Of a stretch of 64,000 nt of DNA, positions 32,623-40,046 are shown piece after piece; position 1 is the first letter of the stretch; each line of letters opens with the position of its first letter. The stretch covers positions 62,001-126,000 of the forward strand of contig JACRPF010000007.1 in assembly GCA_016214035.1 (NCBI GenBank), written 5' to 3'. A model generated the notes under the pieces. It saw only the letters and a program-made list of their open reading frames with translations. It made no database searches and had not been told where the DNA came from. This DNA comes from Spirochaetota bacterium (lineage in GTDB: Bacteria; Spirochaetota; Brachyspiria; Brachyspirales; JACRPF01). The position numbers were made by a program, and so were the translations under genes.

Positions 32623-34848
32623 ATGCGCAAAGGCATCGTCGCAACACTCATTCTTTTTCTCGCATCAGTCGCCATCATCCTGTTTTCATTCAGCCTGAGC
32701 GGGCGTCCCTCATACGCACACGGCTCGAGCTCCATGCCGTTCATCACCAACGGCAGCACGGATATCGAGGAAGATGAGGATAAGGTGTTCATCCGCCACC
32801 GCATCGAACCGTACAGCCAGTCATACGGCGGATCGCGCCGTTTCATGGGAAAAAGCATACAGCTCCGCGACCGCAACGACCTCATCGAAACGGGCAATGT
32901 GAAGATTAAACAGCGAGTCTCAATGTCGGAAGACGACGTACTCATCCGCAAGGACGAGACACCGTATCTGTTCTACGGCAATGCGGACAACACCGACACG
33001 CAGAAACTCGACAGCAAAATAAAAGAGGCGGAGATAGCCACGCGCGCGGAAGCCGTCACCGAACCACCGTTCTCGCTCACCATCGACAAAGAAAGCATCT
33101 ACCGGTATGAACCGCTTTCGCTCTACATCGGCGCAACCGGCATAAAACCTGCCGCCGACGAACTTGAAATATATGTACGCCGCAGCGGCAACAAACAGCT
33201 CATCGCGAACGGCGACGAACGCTACGTGATATCGATGCTGCCGTCGGGCAACGGATACCGCGCGGTGTATCTGCACCCTTTCGGCGGAAGCATCGGCGAA
33301 TATGAATTCGTCGTATACGTTGACGATAAAAAGGCGAAACGGGTATACACGAAAGCGTTCTATGTAAAGGGCCGCGCGGTGACGCCGCTTGAAAAGACGA
33401 TGTCCGTTGTCTCCATGGAATACAATCTCCCCATCAGTGAAAAAAAGATACCGAGCCCCAACGGCGGCGCCGAGAACTATCACGCGTTCTACGACTGGGT
33501 CCGCATCATGAACGCCGACACATTCTGGGTACTCGCAGGACAGACCACCGGCTGGGATTCGACGATATCACCTCAGAAATCGTGGGGCAGCATCCCTATC
33601 CGCAATGTGGAACTCCTCGCGGCAAGCCCCAATAAACGCGACGTGAAACTCGGCGCGTATCTGATGAGCTATTTCACACCCGGCTACGGCAATCAGAACG
33701 CGGGCTATACGGTGTCGCTCGGGTACGACCGCGCAACGCAGTCAGTCGCCATTTCACGGCATATCTCGCTCAGCTGCAAAAAACGGCTTAACGACATCAT
33801 CGACCTGCTCAGACGTTTTCAGGACAACAGGAACATCAGCCATCTCGGTCTCGACTTCATCCGTACCGGCGAGACCGACGGATTTGAAATGGCCGACGAG
33901 ATGGTCTCACGTACCGGCGTACGCACACCGGCTGATTGGAACAACATGGCGATTGAAGCAAAAGTGATATGGCTCTCCGGCGAAGTGGGCCGCAGTAAAT
34001 CGATGATGATGAAATGGCGCTGGTTCCGCGCGCATAAAACGGCATCTATCATCCATTCGATTCGAGACGCCGGCATCACAAAACCGATATGGGTGTTCAC
34101 GCTCGGCTGGAATCACGGTCTAGAGCACGGCCAGGACCCGTACATGTTTTTCGACGCGGGCGCCGATATGGACGCGGTAATGCTCTATGAGGCGAACCAC
34201 TATCAGTACAAGCAGATGATGGTGCACTGGCCGGCATATCTGAACGGCAATTACAACGTGCTCGCCGGCAACATGATCGATAAACGCATGCTCGACGGCG
34301 ATGAACTTGCGCAGATGGAATTCTACAAACGTTCCACCGACGCCGCCGCGAAGATGAACCGCAACAACCGCGTGCGCGGTATTTTCTTCCACGACATCTC
34401 CCGCGCGCTCTGGTCGCGCTACCGCGGTGCGGATATCAACGAATGGTCGTATATTAACGCTGCGGTCGCATCGCGTGTGAAGGAAAAATACAACGAGACG
34501 CCGGTATCCACGAAACTGGAACTCGATGAAGAGAACGGACGCGGCACGCTCACGGTGGCGAATCTCACCGGTCTTCCCGTAGAGAACATCTCGATACAGA
34601 CCTTTGCCGGTCCGGAGCTAAAAGGCATCTACCTCTCGCGCAAGGAAATACCATCCCTTGCCGCGAATGAAACACTTGAGGTGCCGTTCACATTCGCATG
34701 GCACGAAGGCAGCAGCGGCGCCAAGACCATGCTCGGCATACGCGTCATACTGCCGCGCGACCAGGTAAGCGCCGTGTTCGTATACACCAACACCAAACGG
34801 CCGCGCGCCATGGTCATGAATACGGAAACGCAGCCCGCGCTGCAGTGA
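32623..34848 (+). CDS. Large secreted or membrane-anchored protein of unknown function
   Basis: 741 residues from ATG 32623, which has AAGGA upstream; the ATG at 32557 would prepend 22 hydrophilic residues. The N-terminus is a signal anchor (GIVATLILFLASVAIILFSFSL). Residues about 160-260 form a beta-sandwich-like region (FSLTIDKESIYRYEPLSLYI). A following domain (about 290-620) has barrel-like segments with candidate acids (HLGLDFIRTGETDGFEMAD, IWVFTLGWNHG, AVMLYEANHY). A C-terminal beta domain ends the protein (TKLELDEENGRGTLTVANLT). It may be an envelope glycan hydrolase, but no family is recognised. Confidence 0.65.
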   Translation: MRKGIVATLILFLASVAIILFSFSLSGRPSYAHGSSSMPFITNGSTDIEEDEDKVFIRHRIEPYSQSYGGSRRFMGKSIQLRDRNDLIETGNVKIKQRVSMSEDDVLIRKDETPYLFYGNADNTDTQKLDSKIKEAEIATRAEAVTEPPFSLTIDKESIYRYEPLSLYIGATGIKPAADELEIYVRRSGNKQLIANGDERYVISMLPSGNGYRAVYLHPFGGSIGEYEFVVYVDDKKAKRVYTKAFYVKGRAVTPLEKTMSVVSMEYNLPISEKKIPSPNGGAENYHAFYDWVRIMNADTFWVLAGQTTGWDSTISPQKSWGSIPIRNVELLAASPNKRDVKLGAYLMSYFTPGYGNQNAGYTVSLGYDRATQSVAISRHISLSCKKRLNDIIDLLRRFQDNRNISHLGLDFIRTGETDGFEMADEMVSRTGVRTPADWNNMAIEAKVIWLSGEVGRSKSMMMKWRWFRAHKTASIIHSIRDAGITKPIWVFTLGWNHGLEHGQDPYMFFDAGADMDAVMLYEANHYQYKQMMVHWPAYLNGNYNVLAGNMIDKRMLDGDELAQMEFYKRSTDAAAKMNRNNRVRGIFFHDISRALWSRYRGADINEWSYINAAVASRVKEKYNETPVSTKLELDEENGRGTLTVANLTGLPVENISIQTFAGPELKGIYLSRKEIPSLAANETLEVPFTFAWHEGSSGAKTMLGIRVILPRDQVSAVFVYTNTKRPRAMVMNTETQPALQ

Positions 34849-34865
34849 CGGCACGCAGCATATTC

Positions 34866-34893
34866 TTGACAATTTTTGCGATGTGCATATAGT
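34866..34893 (+). promoter_or_regulatory. Promoter of the PhnP-like gene, predicted leaderless
   Basis: TTGACA (34866-34871) and TATAGT (34888-34893) are 16 bp apart. ATG 34900 begins 6 nt after the -10 box. Confidence 0.7.
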
Positions 34894-34899
34894 TTCACG

Positions 34900-35655
34900 A
34901 TGAAAATCACGTTTCTCGGAACCGGCACCAGCGACGGCGTACCGATGGTCGCCTGCGGCTGCCGTGTATGCAGAAGCCGTGACCGTCGCGACAACCGCAC
35001 ACGTACTTCGGCGATGATTGAACACGAGGGCAAACGCATCATCATCGATACGGGCATCGATTTCAGGGCGCAGATGCTCAGGCACCGCGTCAACCGCATC
35101 GACGCCATCATGCTCACCCATCCGCACGCCGACCACGTTTTCGGGCTTGATGAACTCAGGCAGTACAACCGCATCGCCGGCACTATCCCCATCTACGCGA
35201 ACCGGTATACGATCGGCGAGATACACACGCGTTTCGGATACTTTTTCAACCCGCCGCAGCGGGGCGGCGGTGTATCAGACATCGATCTTATCGAGATGAA
35301 ACGTCCCATGCAGGTATGCGGTCTCACGGTGACTCCCCTGCCGGTCAGGCACGGCATTCTCGATATTCTCGGATTTCAGATTGAAGACACCGCCTATATC
35401 ACCGACGCAAGCTTCATCCCTGAAACGGTACTGAAAAAAATACGGGGATGCTCGGTACTGGTGCTCAATGCGCTGCGCTACCGCAAACATCCCACGCATT
35501 TCAATATCGCGCAGGCTGTCGCAATCGCCGAGCAGGTGAAAGCGAAACACACCTATTTCGTGCACATGACGCATGACGTGATGCACCGGGAACTTGTCCG
35601 GGAACTCCCGCGGGGCATGGCGCCGGCATATGACGGACTTTCGTTAACGGTGTAA
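34900..35655 (+). CDS. MBL-fold metallohydrolase (PhnP-like phosphodiesterase)
   Basis: A 251-residue metallo-beta-lactamase-fold enzyme. MKITFLGTGTSDGVPMVACGCRVC has the PhnP-type cysteine cluster for a structural zinc. HPHADHVFGLDEL is the HxHxDH metal motif, and the C-terminal HMTHDV and Asp-rich ITDASF complete the site. PhnP-like enzymes hydrolyse cyclic phosphodiesters; the true substrate is unknown. ATG 34900 is chosen over the TTG at 34876 because the promoter lies between them. The 3' end overlaps the convergent dus gene by 12 bp. Confidence 0.9.
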   Translation: MKITFLGTGTSDGVPMVACGCRVCRSRDRRDNRTRTSAMIEHEGKRIIIDTGIDFRAQMLRHRVNRIDAIMLTHPHADHVFGLDELRQYNRIAGTIPIYANRYTIGEIHTRFGYFFNPPQRGGGVSDIDLIEMKRPMQVCGLTVTPLPVRHGILDILGFQIEDTAYITDASFIPETVLKKIRGCSVLVLNALRYRKHPTHFNIAQAVAIAEQVKAKHTYFVHMTHDVMHRELVRELPRGMAPAYDGLSLTV

Positions 35656-36615
35656 ATTATCGATGAACCGTTCGATATCGCCGCGTTCCGTCATAACCAC
35701 CATGGCGATCTTCTCAGCCTTGGTGACCGAGAAATGCCGGCAGTAACGGACAAGATGCTTACGGATATTCTTCACACCGCTTTTCTCGCCGTAGAGATCA
35801 ATCATATCCTTAAGATGCTGATGAATATCGGCACGCATCTGTTCGACCGTCGGCGGAGTGTAGTGTTCCGGATCGGATAATATCTCGCTGAACAGCCACG
35901 GATTGCCGATGCCACCCCTGCCGATCATGAGCGCATCAGCGTTGGTAAGATCGCGTATACGTTCCGCATCCGCACGTGAGTTGACATTCCCGTTCGCGAC
36001 GAACGGCACATGCCGCACCGCCTCGCGCATCCTTGCGGCAGTATCCCAATGCGGCTCACCCGAGAACATCTCCGGCGTATACCGCGCATGCACGGTGATG
36101 AACGCGGCACCCGCGGCTTCCACAGCCTGAACGCGCGCCACCTCGGCTCCGTCACTTTTCATACCGAGCCTGAGCTTTACGGATACCGGCACCGGCGTAT
36201 TTTCCCTGGCCGCCCGGATGATGCGCATCATCTTGTCAGTATCCGTGAGAAGTGCCGATCCGCCGCCCGAACGTATCACCTTGCGCACGGGACAGCCCAT
36301 ATTGATGTCGATGAACGCGAACGGTGAAAAGTCATTGCGCGATACTGCGCCCGCAAAATCGTCCGGATTACCGCCGAACAGCTGCACGGCAAGCGGTTTT
36401 TCCTCGGGTGTATGCCTTGTGAGAAACCATGAGCGTTTGACGTGGTTGCTCCGTGCAAGCGCCGCAGCGCTTACCATTTCAGTGAAAACGAGTGCGGCAC
36501 CGCAGGCACGGACGCGGCGACGGAGCGGATAATCGCTGTACCCGGCAAGCGGAGCGAACATGAGGCGGCCGGGTATTTCCACCCCGCCTGCGATGAGCGG
36601 CGTATCGAATCTCAT
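35644..36615 (-). CDS. dusB: tRNA-dihydrouridine synthase
   Basis: A 323-residue FMN enzyme that reduces uridines in tRNA D-loops. Motifs include LMFAPLAGYSDYPLRRRVRACGA, VQLFGGNPDDF, FIDINMGCPVRKVIRSGGG (catalytic Cys in NMGCP), VSVKLRLGM and ALMIGRGGIGNPWLF. It is closest to the DusB/Nif3R3 class by eye; the exact subclass is uncertain. Its start overlaps the stop of the upstream histidine kinase gene by 4 bp (ATGA). Confidence 0.92.
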   Translation of the reverse strand: MRFDTPLIAGGVEIPGRLMFAPLAGYSDYPLRRRVRACGAALVFTEMVSAAALARSNHVKRSWFLTRHTPEEKPLAVQLFGGNPDDFAGAVSRNDFSPFAFIDINMGCPVRKVIRSGGGSALLTDTDKMMRIIRAARENTPVPVSVKLRLGMKSDGAEVARVQAVEAAGAAFITVHARYTPEMFSGEPHWDTAARMREAVRHVPFVANGNVNSRADAERIRDLTNADALMIGRGGIGNPWLFSEILSDPEHYTPPTVEQMRADIHQHLKDMIDLYGEKSGVKNIRKHLVRYCRHFSVTKAEKIAMVVMTERGDIERFIDNLHR

Positions 36616-38279
36616 ACTGCCGGTATGGTGAAAAAGAACGTTGTCCCTTTCCCCTCGGCCGTGGTAAGCCAGATGCGTCCGCCATGCCGCTCAGTGACTT
36701 TTTTTGCTATGGCGAGTCCCAGTCCGGTCCCGCCGTATTTATGCCCGTGCAGCCGCTGAAAGCCGGCGAAGACCCGGTCGGCATCATCGGCCCGCATCCC
36801 GATGCCGTTATCCGACACGGAAAACTCCCACAGATTGCCTTTCTTTTCCGCCCGGACCGTCACCTCGGGAATGATCTCCGGCGCGTGAAATTTAATCGCA
36901 TTTGAAAGCAGGTTCTGAAACAGCTGCACTAACTGCATCGGATCGGCGTTGAACACCGGAAGACCTTCAGCACGTATGACGGCGTGGTGTTCATCGATGA
37001 GCACGCGGATATTCGCCTTTGCCTCGCCGAGTATAAGCATGCAGTTTACCGGCTTTATCTTGAGCGGCTCGCTGCCGACACGCGCATACGCCAGAAGATT
37101 ATTGATGAGCTGCTGCATCTTATCGCCGCTTCTCACCGCCGCCGCTATGAACGTCTTCGCCTGTTCCTCAAGTGACTGGCCGTAGCGCCGTTCAAGCAGC
37201 TGCAGATAATTAATCACCACCCGCAGGGGCTCCTTCAGATCGTGTGACGCGATATAGGCAAACTGACTCATGCGCTCATGCGACATCGCAAGTTCTTTGG
37301 ACTGCTCTTCAATGCGCCGGCGAAGCACCGTGCCGCGCAGAACGCTGAAAATAAGCCCGATAATAATGAGATACAGCAATCCAAAAAAGACCATAACGGA
37401 TATCAGAAGGCTGCTGTCTGTAGGACGCATCGGGAAACGGGGGTCGACGCGCTTAATAAGGACAATCTCCCAGCCGCGTTCGCTGATGCTGGTCACCGCA
37501 AGGCGTTTCACATGATGGACGGCTCCGCCTATTTTTACCAACGGTGACGTGAGCATTGCATCGAACGGCACGATCGGCACCCCGGCAAACTGGCGATTCT
37601 GATCAGCATATATCTCACCTGTTGCGCGGAAGAGATGCTCCGTATGTCCCGCCGCGAACACAATGCCGCCGGGTGACACCAGGAGCGCGTCAATATCATG
37701 CAGCTGACATCGTTTATCGATGCTTTCAACCGGAAGTTTTATCGTAACAACTCCGTGCGTCCCGCCCGCATCCTTAATCGGCGCACTGCAGTAAATGCCG
37801 CGTTCCATCGTGGTCACACCCACAGCCGGATACGCCATGCTCATACCGCACATCGCGTTGCTGAAATACGGCCTGAATGCATAGTTATTACCCAGGATAT
37901 TACGGCCGCCTTCATAGGTTACCGACTCGACAACGGTACCCTTCGCATCCATTACATAAACCAGTGATGCGCGGTAGATGGCGCGCGCGGCACCCAGAAC
38001 ATCATTGGCGGCGCCGATATGCCCGCCCACGCGCACCGCGTTGTTGATGCTCTGCTGCGCGGCAAGCACCATGGCGGCATCAACTGCGTTTGCTATCTGT
38101 TCATCGATGATGGTCTTAAGTCCGATTCCGGCGATACGCAGCTGTTCAATCTCCGCCTGCCGCCTGAGCGACATGACTGATTGTTTGAAGAGAAAAAACG
38201 CCGATGCAAGCGGCACGAGCAGCGCAAGAACCGTGATGCCGAGCACCAAACCACGTCGGCTGAAAATAAGCACTTTCAC
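36612..38279 (-). CDS. Sensor histidine kinase with extracytoplasmic Cache-like domain
   Basis: About 555 residues. The first membrane segment is about residues 8-30 (GLVLGITVLALLVPLASAFFLF). A periplasmic sensor region with dCache-like YRASLVYVMDAKGTVVES and FRPYFSNAM follows, and TM2 is at about 290-315. The HisKA phospho-acceptor is in SHDLKEPLRVVINYLQ. The HATPase has N (NLLSNAIKFH), G1 (DNGIGM) and G2 (GTGLGLAIAKK) boxes. No response regulator is adjacent. The start is GTG 38279; TTG 38291 is also possible. Confidence 0.9.
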   Translation of the reverse strand: MKVLIFSRRGLVLGITVLALLVPLASAFFLFKQSVMSLRRQAEIEQLRIAGIGLKTIIDEQIANAVDAAMVLAAQQSINNAVRVGGHIGAANDVLGAARAIYRASLVYVMDAKGTVVESVTYEGGRNILGNNYAFRPYFSNAMCGMSMAYPAVGVTTMERGIYCSAPIKDAGGTHGVVTIKLPVESIDKRCQLHDIDALLVSPGGIVFAAGHTEHLFRATGEIYADQNRQFAGVPIVPFDAMLTSPLVKIGGAVHHVKRLAVTSISERGWEIVLIKRVDPRFPMRPTDSSLLISVMVFFGLLYLIIIGLIFSVLRGTVLRRRIEEQSKELAMSHERMSQFAYIASHDLKEPLRVVINYLQLLERRYGQSLEEQAKTFIAAAVRSGDKMQQLINNLLAYARVGSEPLKIKPVNCMLILGEAKANIRVLIDEHHAVIRAEGLPVFNADPMQLVQLFQNLLSNAIKFHAPEIIPEVTVRAEKKGNLWEFSVSDNGIGMRADDADRVFAGFQRLHGHKYGGTGLGLAIAKKVTERHGGRIWLTTAEGKGTTFFFTIPAV

Positions 38280-38280
38280 A

Positions 38281-39078
38281 TCAACCGCCAAGACCGAAAA
38301 GCTTTGCCGCGTTTCCGCCGAGAATACGGTCCTTGTTATCCGCGGGCATGCCGCTGTCCCGTATCCATGCTATTTCGCGGGCTACACTCCCCCACGGCGA
38401 ATCGCTGCCCATGAGTATCCGGTTACTGTCATGCTTCTTTAAAATCCGCATCAGCCGATCCGTTTCTATATAATCAAACGTGAACGACGTATCGATATAA
38501 ACGTTTTTCCCGGCGAAAAATTCAAATGCCTGTTCCCACATCATAAATCCACCGAAGTGCGCCGCGATGATGGTAAGCCTCGGAAAATCCTTCATAACAG
38601 GGGCGAACAGACGCGGCAGTGAATGACCCGGACGCGGATGGCCGATATCGTCGCCGGTATGGAATGCGATGATAAGTCCGAGCGCCTCGGCGCGTTCATA
38701 GACGGGATAGAGTCTGCGCTCATTGGGATAAAAATCCTGATAATCCGGATGCAGTTTTATGCCGGGAAAGCCGTTCTCTTTCAGGAAACGGAATTCGCCG
38801 TCGAGATCACTGTAGTCGTGATGGATGGCCCCGAAGGTGATGATGCCCTCGCGGCGGTTGGCAAGCGCATAGCGGTTGATGCTGTTCACCTGCGACGCCT
38901 TCGTCGCCACCGGCAGCGTCACTGAATGGGTAATCCCGTTCTTCTGCATGGCCGCGCAAAGACCATCGATGGTCCCGTCGCTGTGAAGCGTCACATCCGC
39001 TTCACGCGCCATGTCAACGACATTCGTTGCCGCTATATCAGGCGGGAATACGTGTGTATGTGCATCGACAAGCGCCAT
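38281..39078 (-). CDS. Amidohydrolase family (TIM-barrel metal-dependent hydrolase)
   Basis: A 265-residue Amidohydro_2-type protein. The metal site starts at ALVDAHTHVFPP (HxH), with later ligands in FHTGDDIGHP, IAAHFGGF and GSDSPWG. Members hydrolyse or decarboxylate small aromatic or lactone compounds; the substrate cannot be given. It directly precedes the histidine kinase gene (stop TGA 38283-38281 abuts the kinase start), so they may be cotranscribed. Confidence 0.88.
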   Translation of the reverse strand: MALVDAHTHVFPPDIAATNVVDMAREADVTLHSDGTIDGLCAAMQKNGITHSVTLPVATKASQVNSINRYALANRREGIITFGAIHHDYSDLDGEFRFLKENGFPGIKLHPDYQDFYPNERRLYPVYERAEALGLIIAFHTGDDIGHPRPGHSLPRLFAPVMKDFPRLTIIAAHFGGFMMWEQAFEFFAGKNVYIDTSFTFDYIETDRLMRILKKHDSNRILMGSDSPWGSVAREIAWIRDSGMPADNKDRILGGNAAKLFGLGG

Positions 39079-39102
39079 GAGAAGATTTTTAGACGCCCTT
39101 CT

Positions 39103-39909
39103 CTATTTTTTCTTCAGAAGCGAATCGGATGATGATGCGCCGCTCAGCATGAATGACGATGCCCCGCCGGCAAGATATTTTTTGAAGATATTTATCATGC
39201 TTGCCGACGAGAGCCCGGTAATGTCCAGTTCGCCGTAAAGTTCACGCGCCATTTCATCGGTGAGCATCCACTCTTCGTCGATCACCGGCGAGAAGGTGTC
39301 GCGCGGGGCGCGGACAACACGTGAACGCACGAGTGTTACGAACACACCGTTCTCGTCGTAATAGCCTACCTCGCCCATGAAATAGTTATCCGGCATACCG
39401 AGCATGATATACCAGCTGCCGTAATGGCGGTTGACTTCGATATCCATATGCTGGAATTTATGTTCGATATTGTCCGGCGACAGAAGGCGGAAGATCTTCA
39501 GATGCAGCGCGCGCGAAGCCAATGTATGTTTCGCATAATCGTCATCGGAGATATCCCAATAGGCGAAACACCACTGAGGGTCACGAACGACAATTGACAG
39601 CCGGGTATCGCTGTACCGCTCCGGCAATTCCCGGACGCGGTCTACGAAATCAACTTCCTTGAACGGCACCGGGGTATCGATGGGTACCGATGAACCGACA
39701 ATCGCAATAACCTTCTTCTTAACGGTAATCTTCGGCTTTTTTACGGCGGTTTTGACAACGGTAGCCTTTTTCACCGCAGCGACCTTTTTAATGACCGCTT
39801 TCATCGGGGCTGCCTTTTTCACCGCAGTGGTTTTTTTGACAGAAGGCTTCTTTACCGCTTTCTTCGCAACTTTCGGTGCGGGTGTGGTAAGAGATTTTTT
39901 AATCGCCAT
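39103..39909 (-). CDS. DUF4912 protein with lysine-rich N-terminal tail
   Basis: A 268-residue protein. The first 70 residues are almost pure Lys/Ala/Val/Pro/Thr (KKAVKKPSVKKTTAVKKAAP), like histone H1 or nucleoid protein tails. The DUF4912 domain follows, with the hallmark RDPQWCFAYWDISDDD at about 108-123 and a Pro/Gly-rich beta core. DUF4912 proteins are common in spirochaetes and a few other phyla and have no established function; nucleic-acid binding through the basic tail is inferred. A GAGGAG precedes the ATG. Confidence 0.88.
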   Translation of the reverse strand: MAIKKSLTTPAPKVAKKAVKKPSVKKTTAVKKAAPMKAVIKKVAAVKKATVVKTAVKKPKITVKKKVIAIVGSSVPIDTPVPFKEVDFVDRVRELPERYSDTRLSIVVRDPQWCFAYWDISDDDYAKHTLASRALHLKIFRLLSPDNIEHKFQHMDIEVNRHYGSWYIMLGMPDNYFMGEVGYYDENGVFVTLVRSRVVRAPRDTFSPVIDEEWMLTDEMARELYGELDITGLSSASMINIFKKYLAGGASSFMLSGASSSDSLLKKK

Positions 39910-39978
39910 GGAACGCTCCTCGCCTCAGATACAATACATCTAACGTGCATTAGAATGAACAGAGTGCCTTCTTATATG

Positions 39979-40007
39979 AATATAGCACCATACGCCGAAA
40001 TTGTCAA
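39979..40007 (-). promoter_or_regulatory. Promoter of the DUF4912 gene
   Basis: On the minus strand TTGACA (40007-40002) and TATATT (39984-39979) are 17 bp apart. The leader to ATG 39909 is about 65 nt. Confidence 0.7.
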
Positions 40008-40014
40008 CAAATTA

Positions 40015-40035
40015 CCTGTGTTAACATAACACAGG
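40015..40035 (-). terminator. Hairpin after ileS, possible terminator
   Basis: CCTGTGTTA and TAACACAGG form a perfect 9-bp stem with a 3-nt loop, 12 bp beyond the ileS stop. The following minus-strand bases (TAATTTGTTG) are T-rich but not a pure run. The DUF4912 promoter starts 8 bp further on. Confidence 0.5.
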
Positions 40036-40046
40036 ACACGCCCGCA

